The translations under genes and the position numbers were made by a program. Shown piece by piece: positions 44,545-53,995 of a DNA stretch of 64,000 bases; positions within the stretch are counted from its first letter, which is position 1, and each line of letters begins with the position of its first letter. Below the pieces are notes generated by a model. That model had not been told where the DNA came from. It saw only the letters and a list, made by a program, of their open reading frames with translations, and did no database searches. Source of the stretch: Pectobacterium sp. A5351 (GTDB taxonomy: Bacteria > Pseudomonadota > Gammaproteobacteria > Enterobacterales > Enterobacteriaceae); contig NZ_CP116477.1 of the NCBI RefSeq assembly GCF_028335745.1, positions 434,001-498,000 on the forward strand, written 5' to 3'.

Positions 44545-45927
44545 TTAGAGATCGTCGAGGATTGCCAGCGCGTCGGCCAGCTTTTTCACGCCGAACACCT
44601 GCATACTGGCTGGGGCTTTCTTCGGCATATTGGCATGAGGAACGATGGCGCGTTTGAAGCCGTGCTTAGCGGCTTCGGTAATCCGCTCTTGTCCGCTAGG
44701 AACTGGGCGGATTTCGCCCGCCAGGCCGACTTCGCCGAAGATGACGAGATCCTGCGGCAGCGGGCGGTCGCGGAAGCTGGAGACCAGCGATAACAGCAGC
44801 GCCAGATCGGCACTGGTTTCGGTGACTTTGACGCCGCCGACGACATTCACAAACACATCCTGATCCGACATCTGCAAGCCGCCGTGGCGATGCAGCACTG
44901 CTAACAGGATGGCTAGGCGGTTTTGCTCCAGACCGACCGCCACGCGGCGCGGGTTGGACATCATCGATTGATCCACCAGTGCCTGAATTTCGACCAGCAG
45001 CGGGCGCGTACCTTCCCACACCACCATCACGGAACTACCGGACGTCACTTCGTCCCCGCGACTGAGGAAAATCGCTGATGGATTGCTGACCTCGCGTAGC
45101 CCTTGTTCCGTCATCGCGAACACACCCAGCTCGTTAACGGCACCGAAACGGTTTTTATGGCTGCGCAGGGTACGGAAGCGGGAATCGGCATCGCCGTCCA
45201 GCAGGACGGAACAGTCGATGCAGTGTTCCAATACTTTCGGCCCGGCGAGCGAACCATCTTTGGTGACGTGGCCGACCATCACGATAGCGACGCCGCGCGT
45301 TTTGGCGAAGCGTGTCAGATAGGCGGCGGTTTCACGCACCTGCGCCACGCTGCCGGGAGACGATTGAATATCGGCGAGATGCATGACCTGAATGGAGTCG
45401 ATCACCATTAGCTTCGGCCGTTCCTGCTCGGCAATCAGGCAAATCTGTTCGATGCTGGTTTCCGACAGCATATTGAGATTCTGGGTCGGCAGATTAAGGC
45501 GGTGTGCCCGCATCGCCACCTGCTGCAAGGATTCTTCCCCGGTGACGTACAGGGTTTTCATATTTTCTGACAGCTTGCAGAGCGTTTGCAGCAGCAGGGT
45601 ACTTTTACCCGCGCCGGGGTTACCGCCGATCAGAATCGCGCTGCCCGGAACGACGCCGCCGCCCAGAACGCGGTCAAACTCCAGAAAGCCGGTAGAAAAG
45701 CGAGGCAGGGCTTCAAGGCTGATTTCCGAAAGCTTCTGTACCCGGCTGACGCCAGCGCTTTCACCCGCATAGCCAGTGAGGCGGTCAGTGCGTGACGTTG
45801 ACGTCGATGCCAGGCGAACTTCAGTAATGGTGTTCCAGGCATGGCAGGCGCTGCACTGTCCTTGCCAGCGCGGATAGTCAGCTCCACATTCATTACATAC
45901 AAACGCCCGTTTGACGGCTTTTGCCAC
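44545..45927 (-). CDS. radA: DNA repair protein RadA
   Basis: 460 residues, the same as E. coli. An N-terminal four-cysteine zinc finger (CNECGADYPRWQGQCSACHA), a RecA-like core with Walker A GGNPGAGKSTLLLQ, the RadA-specific KNRFG motif (HKNRFGAVNELGVFAM) and a Lon-type C-terminal domain with GEVGLAGEIRPV are in order. It drives branch migration during recombination. It follows serB after 17 bp, indicating cotranscription. Confidence 0.96.
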   Translation of the reverse strand: MAKAVKRAFVCNECGADYPRWQGQCSACHAWNTITEVRLASTSTSRTDRLTGYAGESAGVSRVQKLSEISLEALPRFSTGFLEFDRVLGGGVVPGSAILIGGNPGAGKSTLLLQTLCKLSENMKTLYVTGEESLQQVAMRAHRLNLPTQNLNMLSETSIEQICLIAEQERPKLMVIDSIQVMHLADIQSSPGSVAQVRETAAYLTRFAKTRGVAIVMVGHVTKDGSLAGPKVLEHCIDCSVLLDGDADSRFRTLRSHKNRFGAVNELGVFAMTEQGLREVSNPSAIFLSRGDEVTSGSSVMVVWEGTRPLLVEIQALVDQSMMSNPRRVAVGLEQNRLAILLAVLHRHGGLQMSDQDVFVNVVGGVKVTETSADLALLLSLVSSFRDRPLPQDLVIFGEVGLAGEIRPVPSGQERITEAAKHGFKRAIVPHANMPKKAPASMQVFGVKKLADALAILDDL

Positions 45928-45944
45928 GGTTTACCTCCAACTAT

Positions 45945-46922
45945 TTAACGCTTTTCGTGTCTCATACTGCCGCTAAGAATGCACAGCACACCGGTCAGAT
46001 CGGCATGACGGATGGTCACCGCAGATTGTTCATTGACCTTCGGTTTGGCGTGATAGGCAATGCCTAAGCTGGCTACCTTGATCATCGGCAGATCGTTCGC
46101 GCCGTCACCAATCGCCACGGTCTGATGCATTGGGATTTCCAGCTTTTCCGCCAACTGTTGCAGTGTAGTCGCTTTATGTTTTGCATCGACAATCTGACCT
46201 ATGACGTCGCCAGTCAGCTTGCCGTCTTGCATGCCTAATTCGTTGGCAACGGCGGCCACCAGGCCTAGCTCATCACGCAAATAATCGGCAAAGTAGGTAA
46301 ACCCGCCCGACGCAATGGCAACGTGCCAGCCCGCTTCCTGAAGCTGGCTAACCATATTACGCAGGCCTGGCATCAGTGGTAGCGTCTTAAGTACCGTTTT
46401 TAAAATATTGGCGTCGGCACCTTTTAATGTCCCCACGCGCTGACGCAGGCTGGCAGCGAAATCCAACTCGCCGCGCATCGCGCGTTCGGTGACTTCAGCG
46501 ACCAGTTCGCCTGTGCCTGCCAGCTTGGCGATTTCATCAATACATTCGATCTGAATCGCGGTGGAATCCATGTCCATGACCAGTAAACCCGGCGAACGCA
46601 GCGTCGGTGCGTTACGCATGGCCGCGACATCAATACCCAGCTCGTGTGCCAGCTTGGTAGCGCGTGGTGTCAGCGTGCCAGCTAAACGCACAACCTGATA
46701 ATCGCCCACATTCCAGGCGCTCACGATAACCATTGCGCTGCCCAGTTTACGCTGGTAGCGAGAAATCAGGTTTTTATCGAGGACGTCGCTATAAATAAGC
46801 CAGCCGGTGTCGCCAGCGCGATAGTCAAGCGGCATCACTTCATCACCGCTCAGTGATAATGGCAGTCCCGGCCAACAGTTGATCTCATCAGGGAGATCAC
46901 GATAGGTCAGACTATTCGACAT
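45945..46922 (-). CDS. serB: Phosphoserine phosphatase
   Basis: 325 residues from ATG 46922 (MSNSLTYRDLPDEINCWPGL), near the 322 of E. coli SerB; 32 extra open codons upstream run into the divergent smp promoter region. It performs the last step of serine synthesis. The HAD motifs are complete: VMDMDSTAIQIECIDEIAKL with the nucleophile Asp, AIASGGFTYFADYL, and AIGDGANDLPMI. The N-terminal region is the ACT-like domain of enteric SerB. It is divergent from smp and precedes radA. Confidence 0.96.
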   Translation of the reverse strand: MSNSLTYRDLPDEINCWPGLPLSLSGDEVMPLDYRAGDTGWLIYSDVLDKNLISRYQRKLGSAMVIVSAWNVGDYQVVRLAGTLTPRATKLAHELGIDVAAMRNAPTLRSPGLLVMDMDSTAIQIECIDEIAKLAGTGELVAEVTERAMRGELDFAASLRQRVGTLKGADANILKTVLKTLPLMPGLRNMVSQLQEAGWHVAIASGGFTYFADYLRDELGLVAAVANELGMQDGKLTGDVIGQIVDAKHKATTLQQLAEKLEIPMHQTVAIGDGANDLPMIKVASLGIAYHAKPKVNEQSAVTIRHADLTGVLCILSGSMRHEKR

Positions 46923-47078
46923 GGAGAACATCCTCTGCTGGCAGTAGTGCGATAAAGTCGTGCGATAAAGAGGGATGTGGCGTCGACCAAACATATCCCT
47001 CCAAAAACTGGGCAACAAGCTATCCTATCGTCGGCGCTTCTGGCAACATGAAAGTATCCAAAACGTGTAAGGATTATC

Positions 47079-47774
47079 ATGGTTCGCGCCCGGGTGAAAT
47101 TTCGTCTACACCGCACGGCAATTGTGCTGATTTGTCTCGCCCTGCTGGTGGTATTAATGCAAGGTGCGTCCTATTTCAGTTTGAGCCACCAGATGGCGCG
47201 ATCTGAACAGGTTGAAGATCTGGCGCGTACGCTCTCCAGACAGGTGGCTTACAGCCTTTCTCCGCTGATGGGCAGTGCGGATGATAATAGCCAAAAAATT
47301 AATACCATCCTCAAACAGCTTACCGATCACAGCCGTATTCTGGATGCTGGCGTGTATCAGCAGGACGGCTCGCTGGTGGCGCATGTTGGTGAACAGGTGC
47401 AACTGCGAGATCGACTGGCGTTGGACGGCAATCGGGTCGGCAGCTACTTTAACCATCAACTGGTGCAGCCGATTGAGGGGAAAGAAGGGCCGATTGGCTT
47501 CCTGCGTATCACCTTAGATACCCATGTGCTGGCGACCGAAGCCAGACAGGTGGACAACACCACCAATATTCTGCGTCTGATGATTTTGCTTTCTCTGGCT
47601 ATCGGCATCATTCTGACCCGAACGCTGTTGCAGAATCGTCGTACCCGCTGGCAACAATCGCCTTACTTTCTTACGGCGAGTACCCCAGTGAAAGAAGAAG
47701 GGGACGACACAGGGAGTGACGCGCGGCCGAACGATAGCACGGCAGTGAAAAAGGACGCGGAAGAAAAAGTCTGA
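47079..47774 (+). CDS. smp: Smp/YtjB membrane protein
   Basis: 231 residues; E. coli Smp (YtjB) has 214. An N-terminal membrane anchor follows a basic stretch (FRLHRTAIVLICLALLVVLM) and a second membrane helix lies near 165-183 (LRLMILLSLAIGIILTRTLL), leaving a periplasmic domain between them with ILDAGVYQQDGSLVAHVGEQ. The cytoplasmic tail is charged and longer than in E. coli. The function is unknown, though the location next to serB is conserved. Confidence 0.93.
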   Translation: MVRARVKFRLHRTAIVLICLALLVVLMQGASYFSLSHQMARSEQVEDLARTLSRQVAYSLSPLMGSADDNSQKINTILKQLTDHSRILDAGVYQQDGSLVAHVGEQVQLRDRLALDGNRVGSYFNHQLVQPIEGKEGPIGFLRITLDTHVLATEARQVDNTTNILRLMILLSLAIGIILTRTLLQNRRTRWQQSPYFLTASTPVKEEGDDTGSDARPNDSTAVKKDAEEKV

Positions 47775-48003
47775 CGGCCACCCGCCACCCTGTACAAATG
47801 TCGCGTTTGTTCGGAGGGCGATGTGGTTATTTCAATGCGAGCTGGAATCCTAACCAGTTTATGCCATCACCGATTGTGTCTGCACGTTAAATCAGGGAAA
47901 ATGCTCGGCTACCGTTTATTTCCGCTTTGCCTGACGATCTGACATCGGTGTGTTGTTGACTTGATGCTGACGCCGGGTGGCTAACAAAAGAAACCTGAAA
48001 ATC

Positions 48004-49593
48004 ATGTCTCCAAGTGAATACGCCCGCGAAGTCTCCAAAAGAAGAACGTTCGCTATCATTTCTCACCCCGATGCCGGTAAAACCACGATTACCGAAAAGG
48101 TCCTGCTGTTCGGACAGGCGATCCAGACTGCCGGTACGGTAAAAGGGCGTGGTTCGAACCAGCATGCAAAATCCGACTGGATGGAGATGGAAAAGCAGCG
48201 TGGTATCTCCATCACCACGTCCGTGATGCAGTTTCCCTACCGTGATTGTCTGGTTAACCTGCTCGATACCCCAGGGCACGAAGACTTCTCCGAAGATACC
48301 TATCGTACGCTGACGGCGGTGGACTGCTGCCTGATGGTGATCGATGCCGCAAAAGGGGTCGAAGATCGTACGCGTAAGCTGATGGAAGTCACCCGTCTGC
48401 GCGACACCCCGATTCTGACGTTCATGAACAAACTCGATCGTGACATCCGCGATCCGATGGAAGTGCTGGATGAAGTCGAGAGCGAGCTTAAGATTGCCTG
48501 TGCGCCGATTACCTGGCCGATTGGCTGCGGCAAGTTGTTCAAAGGCGTATACCACCTTTATAAAGACGAAACCTATCTGTACCAGAGCGGTAAAGGCCAT
48601 ACGATTCAGGAAGTGCGTATCGTTAAAGGGCTTGATAACCCGGAGCTGGATACCGCTGTTGGCGAAGAGCTGGCTGCGCAACTGCGTGAAGAGCTGGAAC
48701 TGGTGCAAGGGGCATCGCATGAATTCGAGCTGGACGCGTTTCTGGCTGGTGAACTGACGCCGGTCTTCTTTGGTACGGCGCTGGGTAACTTCGGCGTTGA
48801 TCACATGCTGGATGGCCTGGTTGCCTGGGCACCTGCGCCGATGCCGCGTAAAACGGATACCCGTGAAGTCACGGCGGCGGAAGAGAAATTTACCGGTTTT
48901 GTATTCAAAATTCAGGCGAATATGGATCCGAAACACCGTGACCGCGTGGCGTTTATGCGCGTGGTGTCGGGGAAGTATGAAAAAAGCATGAAGCTGCGTC
49001 AGGTTCGTACCGGTAAAGACATGGTGATTTCAGACGCGTTGACCTTTATGGCGGGTGACCGTTCCCACATTGAGGAAGCCTATCCGGGCGATATTATCGG
49101 GTTGCACAACCACGGCACGATCCAGATTGGCGATACGTTTACGCAGGGTGAAGACATGAAATTCACCGGCATTCCTAACTTTGCGCCGGAATTGTTCCGT
49201 CGCATCCGCCTGCGCGATCCGCTCAAGCAGAAACAGCTGCTGAAAGGATTGGTACAGCTGTCTGAAGAAGGCGCGGTACAGGTCTTCCGTCCATTGACCA
49301 ACAACGATCTTATCGTGGGGGCGGTCGGCGTACTACAGTTTGATGTGGTGGTTGCCCGTTTGAAAACGGAATATAACGTTGAGGCGATTTACGAGTCGGT
49401 AAACGTTTCTACCGCGCGTTGGGTTGAGTGCAGCGATGTGAAGAAATTCGAAGAATTTAAGCGTAAGAACGAGCTGCATCTGGCGCTGGATGGCGGTGAT
49501 AACCTGGCTTATGTGGCACCGACGATGGTGAACCTGAACCTGACGCGGGAACGCTATCCAGAAGTGACGTTCCACCAAACGCGTGAGCATTAA
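48004..49593 (+). CDS. prfC: Peptide chain release factor 3
   Basis: 529 residues from ATG 48004 ([20 protein letters not shown]), the exact length of E. coli RF3; nine earlier codons are open. A GTPase that recycles RF1 and RF2 after termination. G1 [14 protein letters not shown]2-region [15 protein letters not shown]3 [14 protein letters not shown] and G4 [12 protein letters not shown] are seen in the first 150 residues, followed by EF-G-like domains II and III. A strong terminator follows at 49675. Confidence 0.97.
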   Translation: MSPSEYAREVSKRRTFAIISHPDAGKTTITEKVLLFGQAIQTAGTVKGRGSNQHAKSDWMEMEKQRGISITTSVMQFPYRDCLVNLLDTPGHEDFSEDTYRTLTAVDCCLMVIDAAKGVEDRTRKLMEVTRLRDTPILTFMNKLDRDIRDPMEVLDEVESELKIACAPITWPIGCGKLFKGVYHLYKDETYLYQSGKGHTIQEVRIVKGLDNPELDTAVGEELAAQLREELELVQGASHEFELDAFLAGELTPVFFGTALGNFGVDHMLDGLVAWAPAPMPRKTDTREVTAAEEKFTGFVFKIQANMDPKHRDRVAFMRVVSGKYEKSMKLRQVRTGKDMVISDALTFMAGDRSHIEEAYPGDIIGLHNHGTIQIGDTFTQGEDMKFTGIPNFAPELFRRIRLRDPLKQKQLLKGLVQLSEEGAVQVFRPLTNNDLIVGAVGVLQFDVVVARLKTEYNVEAIYESVNVSTARWVECSDVKKFEEFKRKNELHLALDGGDNLAYVAPTMVNLNLTRERYPEVTFHQTREH

Positions 49594-49674
49594 TGTTGTT
49601 CGATACACCACGGTTTCACGACAATAAACGTGGCTGTGGTGTTTACATCGTGACCACATTGTTAAAATAATCAT

Positions 49675-49720
49675 CACCCGGTTATGTTTGGTTTTAGGCC
49701 AATAATGCCGGGTGTTTTTA
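49675..49720 (+). terminator. Rho-independent terminator of prfC
   Basis: CACCCGG (49675-49681) pairs with CCGGGTG (49708-49714), with an inner stem TTGG...CCAA between, and TTTTTATTTTT follows directly. It lies 82 bp past the prfC stop. The rest of the 49594-50096 gap is the osmY promoter region. Confidence 0.85.
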
Positions 49721-49856
49721 TTTTTAAATGTATTTAAAAACAATGTATTACCCTGGTTTTTTCCCTGCTGTTATTTCTCGCTTCACTGCAACAGACAAAT
49801 CTGAATTGCTGCGCATATTCCCTTGCTCCCCTGTGATTTTCCATTCTGTGGGCTAT

Positions 49857-49875
49857 AGTTAACAACGTGTTAACT
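49857..49875 (+). promoter_or_regulatory. Perfect 19-bp palindrome upstream of osmY with extra GTTAAC sites
   Basis: AGTTAACA (49857-49864), centre ACG, TGTTAACT (49868-49875), both arms perfect. A degenerate copy TGTTCAAC (49885-49892) and a further GTTAAC at 49894-49899 follow, and another GTTAAC lies at 50036-50041. The set begins 222 bp before the osmY start. This looks like a multi-site operator for a dimeric regulator. Which one is unknown. Confidence 0.5.
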
Positions 49876-50096
49876 GATTTAGCGTGTTCAACTGTTAACG
49901 TAATTTAAGTTGGTTCATTGTTTTTATTTTTTTCGTCTTTGCAACTCAATGCTCTGGTTTTTCATGCAAGAAGAGGGAATCATCGGAGCATGGGTAACGT
50001 CATTATCACCTTGATTTGCCGATGACTGTGCAGGCGTTAACGTGACCCAAATAGCTTATTTCGGGTTTATAGAAAAGCATAAGAAGGAAGACATCG

Positions 50097-50705
50097 ATGA
50101 AAAAGACCACATTGACACAATCGCTGATCGTAGTTGCTCTGGGTTCTATTCTGGCTGGCGGTGCTATGGCTGAAGAAACGTTAGGGCAGAAAGTTGATCG
50201 TATCGCGGATACCGCTGGTGCAAAAATCGATAGCTCCGCTAATAAAGCATCTGACTACATGGGCGACAGCGCTATCACAGCAAAAGTGAAGAGCGCGTTG
50301 CTGGAAGATAAATCGATTACCAGCAACGACATTTCCGTCGAAACCTCCAAAGGCGTCGTCACACTAAGCGGCTTCGTCGGTAGTCAGGCTCTCAGTACCC
50401 GAGCGGTAGAAATTGCCACGCAGGTTGAGGGCGTCCAATCCGTCAGTGACAAACTGCAGGTGAAAGATAATCAATCACAATCGGTTGGCGCGTATGCCGA
50501 TGATGCTGTGGTGACCAGCACGATTAAGGCCAAATTGCTGGCGGATGACATCGTTCCATCCCGCAAGGTGAAAGTCGAAACGCAGGACGGCGTTGTGCTA
50601 TTGAGCGGTGCGGTTGACAACAAAGCGCAGTCCGATCGTGCAGAAAGTGTTGCCAAAGCCGTTGACGGCGTGAAAAGCGTCAAGAATGACCTGACCGTAA
50701 AATAA
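50097..50705 (+). CDS. osmY: Periplasmic stress protein OsmY
   Basis: 202 residues (E. coli 201). A signal peptide ([20 protein letters not shown], cleavage after AMA near 25) is followed by two BON domains: [20 protein letters not shown] to VSDKLQVK, and [20 protein letters not shown] to VKNDLTVK. Induced by osmotic stress and stationary phase, and thought to act as a periplasmic chaperone or membrane-contact protein. Ribosome site AAGGAAG precedes the ATG. First of three small stress-type genes in a row. Confidence 0.95.
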   Translation: MKKTTLTQSLIVVALGSILAGGAMAEETLGQKVDRIADTAGAKIDSSANKASDYMGDSAITAKVKSALLEDKSITSNDISVETSKGVVTLSGFVGSQALSTRAVEIATQVEGVQSVSDKLQVKDNQSQSVGAYADDAVVTSTIKAKLLADDIVPSRKVKVETQDGVVLLSGAVDNKAQSDRAESVAKAVDGVKSVKNDLTVK

Positions 50706-50886
50706 CCCTCGTTATTTCAAACATAGCTATTATTAAAAGTAGCGGTTTCACACAAGGTTATCCGTGATAGCGGATAACCTTACCTAATCCGCATAATAAA
50801 ACACCATCTGTGGATACGCAGTCAGGACGTAGTACCGCGTCAGGATGACCACCATGATTTTTCATTTTGTCTGGTAAGGAGAGCGT

Positions 50887-51048
50887 ATGTTTCGTTGGGG
50901 CATTATATTTTTAGTTATCGCACTGATCGCGGCAGCACTGGGTTTCGGCGGATTGGCCGGCACAGCAGCTGGCGCGGCAAAAATCGTCTTTGTGGTCGGT
51001 ATTATTCTGTTTGTGGTTAGCTTGTTCACGGGTCGGAAACGGCCATAG
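50887..51048 (+). CDS. ytjA: YtjA small membrane protein (DUF1328)
   Basis: 53 residues: [20 protein letters not shown], then [20 protein letters not shown] and [13 protein letters not shown]. Two hydrophobic helices with a glycine/alanine-rich turn between them and a basic end, the DUF1328 pattern; E. coli YtjA has the same size. It lies 181 bp after osmY, as in E. coli. A ribosome site TAAGGAGAG is placed well before the ATG. Membrane location is predicted; function unknown. Confidence 0.93.
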   Translation: MFRWGIIFLVIALIAAALGFGGLAGTAAGAAKIVFVVGIILFVVSLFTGRKRP

Positions 51049-51170
51049 CACAGCGCATTCTTTATAGAATAAATGTCATACAGAGCACACAGCCGCGCCA
51101 CGCGGCTGTCATATTCTACCGGCACACTGTTCACGTATTTGCTGCATTTCGACAGTTTATCAGGAGGTTT

Positions 51171-51362
51171 ATGATGAATAGCGATATCGTTGTTGGCAAA
51201 TGGAAACAGTGGAAAGGGAATTTTCTGGCGCTGTGGGCCGATTGGTTTGACAGCGACTGCGCCTGGCTGGAAGGGAGTAACGATTACTTGTCCGGCGTAT
51301 TGCAAGAGGGTTACGGAAAGGCGCACGAAGAGGTATCCTCAGAGAAAACCACGCTACACTGA
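51171..51362 (+). CDS. CsbD-family small stress protein
   Basis: 63 residues. VVGKWKQWKGNFLALWADWF, then LEGSNDYLSGVLQEGYGKAH follows the CsbD pattern (GxWKQxKGxxKxxWGxLTDxD, then xEGxxDxLxGxxQExYG). CsbD-like proteins such as E. coli YjbJ are abundant stress-induced proteins of unknown function. Start ATG 51171 or the next codon, with an AGGAGG ribosome site at 51162. This copy has a DWF/Trp-rich middle, which differs from the usual Lys-rich one. Clustered with osmY and ytjA, so it is likely under the same stress control. Confidence 0.82.
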   Translation: MMNSDIVVGKWKQWKGNFLALWADWFDSDCAWLEGSNDYLSGVLQEGYGKAHEEVSSEKTTLH

Positions 51363-51384
51363 GGCGTTACCGCAACGACACGTC

Positions 51385-51414
51385 CTATTCTGCCATGAGG
51401 CTTTGGCAGGATAG
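51385..51414 (+). terminator. Hairpin after the CsbD-like gene
   Basis: CTATTCTGCC (51385-51394) pairs with GGCAGGATAG (51405-51414), with one mismatch in ten. Followed by TTCTTGG, so the U tract is short. Confidence 0.5.
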
Positions 51415-51476
51415 TTCTTGGCCGTCGATTAGGTTGCCTCATCTTGGTGGACTTAATCTTGACGGAGAGAAGCGAC

Positions 51477-52274
51477 GTGCCCGCTGAACGATACCGTTTT
51501 ATCGATACCCACTGCCATTTCGATTTCCCCCTCTTTTACGATTCAGCACCGGAAAGCTTGCGTCTGGCGCAAGACGCTGGGGTTGAGCGCATCATCATTC
51601 CTGCCGTGGCTTCTCAGCATTTTGAGCGCGTATTGACGCTCACTCGCACTTACTCACCGCTCTACTCCGCACTGGGCCTGCACCCGCTTTATATCGCCGA
51701 ACATCAGGAGAGCGACCTGCTCCGTCTGGAAGACGAACTGCGGCAACAGCCTGCCAGACTGGTCGCGGTCGGTGAGATTGGGTTGGATCTCTACATGCCG
51801 GAACCACAGTTCGAGCGACAGCTTACCTTCCTTGAAGCTCAGCTTCGGCTGGCGAAAAAATACGATCTCCCGACGATCCTGCATTCGCGGCGCAGCCATG
51901 ACAGGCTGGCGCAATTGCTCCGTCGTATCGACGTGCCGCGTACCGGTGTGGTTCACGGTTTTGCGGGCAGTCTGGCGCAAGCGCAGGCCTTTATCCGACT
52001 GGGCTATTACATCGGCGTCGGGGGAACCATTACCTATGACAGGGCAAATAAAACGCGTCAGGCGATTGCGCAGCTGCCGTTAGATCGGTTGCTGCTGGAA
52101 ACGGATGCACCCGATATGCCGATGAGCGGCTATCAGGGGCAGCCAAACCGACCCGAGCGCATTTCGTGTGCGTTTCACACGCTGTGTGAGCTGCGCGCAG
52201 AACCGCCAGAGGAGATTGCCGAGGCGCTCTGGCAGAATTCGTTCAGGCTGTTTGGACGGCTCATTCCGGCATAA
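51477..52274 (+). CDS. yjjV: TatD-family metal-dependent hydrolase YjjV
   Basis: 265 residues from GTG 51477, seven bases behind GGAGAG; E. coli YjjV has 259. An earlier TTG would add eleven residues. TIM-barrel metal-dependent DNase family: FIDTHCHFDFPLF (metal-binding HxH), the ALGLHPLYI segment, VAVGEIGLDLYMPEPQFERQ (Glu ligand), LPTILHSRRSHDRL, VVHGFAGSLAQAQAFI and LLETDAPDMPMSG. The exact nucleic acid substrate is unknown. Its location after osmY-ytjA is conserved. Confidence 0.93.
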   Translation: MPAERYRFIDTHCHFDFPLFYDSAPESLRLAQDAGVERIIIPAVASQHFERVLTLTRTYSPLYSALGLHPLYIAEHQESDLLRLEDELRQQPARLVAVGEIGLDLYMPEPQFERQLTFLEAQLRLAKKYDLPTILHSRRSHDRLAQLLRRIDVPRTGVVHGFAGSLAQAQAFIRLGYYIGVGGTITYDRANKTRQAIAQLPLDRLLLETDAPDMPMSGYQGQPNRPERISCAFHTLCELRAEPPEEIAEALWQNSFRLFGRLIPA

Positions 52275-52305
52275 CGTCGCGACCGTTATGCTGCAACCAT
52301 TCCCC

Positions 52306-52335
52306 GAAAGTGGAAGCCTGTTTGCTTCCGCTTTT
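52306..52335 (+). terminator. Rho-independent terminator of yjjV
   Basis: AAAGTGGAAGC (52306-52316) and GCTTCCGCTTT (52323-52333) form an 11-bp stem with one G-T pair, loop CTGTTT, followed by TCTCTATTTC. Confidence 0.7.
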
Positions 52336-52397
52336 CTCTATTTCTGTGTAACAACTGGCAAAACAGTCATTCTGATTTCATATACCAATCATGAAAT

Positions 52398-52413
52398 TGT
52401 GACTAAGATCACC
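52398..52413 (+). promoter_or_regulatory. CRP site upstream of the nucleoside symporter
   Basis: TGTGA-CTAAGA-TCACC matches TGTGA-N6-TCACA in nine of ten fixed positions. It lies 159 bp before the symporter start. A weaker TGTGA lies at 52450. Paired CRP sites with CytR between are usual at nucleoside uptake genes, so catabolite and perhaps CytR control is likely. Confidence 0.75.
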
Positions 52414-52571
52414 TTTTTGCGTTTTTGACTGTTCGATGTTGTATGTATTTGTGACATAAGTTAGCGACCTTCACGAGCCTGTCTTTATAATCAGCTCGCC
52501 AGGGCGTGCTTACCGTTCTGGCGATATGAATTTTATGCTCTCACTTTTTCACGCGTTATAGGGAACCACAC

Positions 52572-53849
52572 ATGCAACTCGTTATGAGTCTCATCGGCAT
52601 GCTTGTCCTGATGTTATTCGCGGTTATGTTATCCACTAACCGTAAAGCGATCAGATTGCGCACCGTAGCCGGTGCTTTCATTATCCAGGTTGGTATCGGC
52701 GCGCTGGTGCTGTATGTACCAGTAGGACGCAAGATTCTGGAGGGCATGACGGGCGGTGTAGCAAACGTTATCGCCTACGGAAATCAAGGCGTTTCGTTCA
52801 TTTTTGGCGGTCTGGTTTCCGACAAAATGTTTGAAGTTTTTGGCGGTGGTGGGTTTGTCTTTGCCTTCCGTGTATTGCCAATTATCGTCTTTTTCTCTTC
52901 TCTGGTTGCTGTGCTGTACTACATGGGCGTTATGCAGTGGATCATCCGTTTATTAGGCGGCGGATTGCAAAAGTTGCTGGGAACCTCTCGTACTGAATCC
53001 CTCTCGGCAACGGCCAATATCTTTGTCGGCCAAACGGAAGCGCCGCTGGTGGTACGCCCGTATATTGCCAACATGACGCGTTCAGAGTTATTTGCGGTGA
53101 TGTGCGGTGGTCTGGCATCCATTGCTGGTTCAGTGATGGCGGGCTATGCCCAGATGGGTGTACCGCTGGAATACCTCATAGCGGCATCCTTCATGGCTGC
53201 CCCCGGTGGGTTGCTGTTTGCCAAACTGATGGTGCCGGAAACGGAAAAAACGCACGATCATGATGAAATGACCGGTTTTGTCGATGAAGACGATCGCCCA
53301 GCCAATGTCATTGATGCGGCAGCAAGCGGAGCCGCTTCCGGTATGCAACTGGCGCTGAATGTGGGGGCGATGCTGTTGGCTTTTGTTGCCTTAATCGCTC
53401 TGCTCAATGGCATTCTGGGGGGCATTGGTGGCTGGTTTGATTACCCACAGCTATCGATGGAACTGATTTTGGGTTGGATATTCTCCCCGGTTGCTTTCTT
53501 AATTGGTGTGCCTTGGCATGAGGCGACCGTTGCGGGTTCCTTCATTGGGCAAAAACTGATCGTCAATGAGTTTGTCGCCTACATGAACTTCAGTGAATAT
53601 CTGAAAGCAGATGACGTGGTTGCCGCTGCGGGTATGCAGGTTCTGTCGGATCATACCAAAGCTGTGATTTCGTTCGCGCTGTGCGGCTTTGCTAACCTTT
53701 CGTCTATTGCTATCCTTATTGGAGGCTTGGGCAGTATGGCGCCGAGTCGGCGTCAGGATATTGCCCGCTTAGGTTTGAAGGCCGTTGCGGCAGGTACGCT
53801 CTCTAACCTGATGAGCGCCTGTATCGCAGGGTTCTTTTTGACTCTGTAA
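52572..53849 (+). CDS. Concentrative nucleoside transporter (CNT family, NupC/NupX-like)
   Basis: 425 residues with about ten membrane segments. It carries the CNT family motifs [40 protein letters not shown] and [20 protein letters not shown], plus [19 protein letters not shown] and [20 protein letters not shown] at the end. It resembles the E. coli YeiJ/NupX subgroup and Vibrio CNTs more than E. coli NupC. It imports nucleosides with a cation. Stands alone, with a CRP site upstream and an intrinsic terminator downstream. Confidence 0.93.
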   Translation: MQLVMSLIGMLVLMLFAVMLSTNRKAIRLRTVAGAFIIQVGIGALVLYVPVGRKILEGMTGGVANVIAYGNQGVSFIFGGLVSDKMFEVFGGGGFVFAFRVLPIIVFFSSLVAVLYYMGVMQWIIRLLGGGLQKLLGTSRTESLSATANIFVGQTEAPLVVRPYIANMTRSELFAVMCGGLASIAGSVMAGYAQMGVPLEYLIAASFMAAPGGLLFAKLMVPETEKTHDHDEMTGFVDEDDRPANVIDAAASGAASGMQLALNVGAMLLAFVALIALLNGILGGIGGWFDYPQLSMELILGWIFSPVAFLIGVPWHEATVAGSFIGQKLIVNEFVAYMNFSEYLKADDVVAAAGMQVLSDHTKAVISFALCGFANLSSIAILIGGLGSMAPSRRQDIARLGLKAVAAGTLSNLMSACIAGFFLTL

Positions 53850-53875
53850 TGTAGCTGGTGTTCTCGCTGTGGTGA

Positions 53876-53905
53876 GAAAATGGGCGACGAGAGTTGCCCA
53901 TTTTT
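53876..53905 (+). terminator. Rho-independent terminator of the nucleoside transporter
   Basis: AAAATGGGC (53877-53885) pairs with GCCCATTTT (53896-53904) in a 9-bp stem with a 10-base loop, continuing into T residues. It is 28 bp past the stop. Confidence 0.8.
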
Positions 53906-53995
53906 CGTTTAAGCACTCTGTGGCTAAGCGCTTAAGCGTGGTCTATGCGATGTTTACCGAATGCGGGTGCGATATACTTGCCTGAGTGGAGTGAC

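Noticed and set aside
47887..48936. 349-codon frame antisense to prfC
   Set aside because: RF3 on the other strand is full length with all GTPase motifs; this is a shadow frame.
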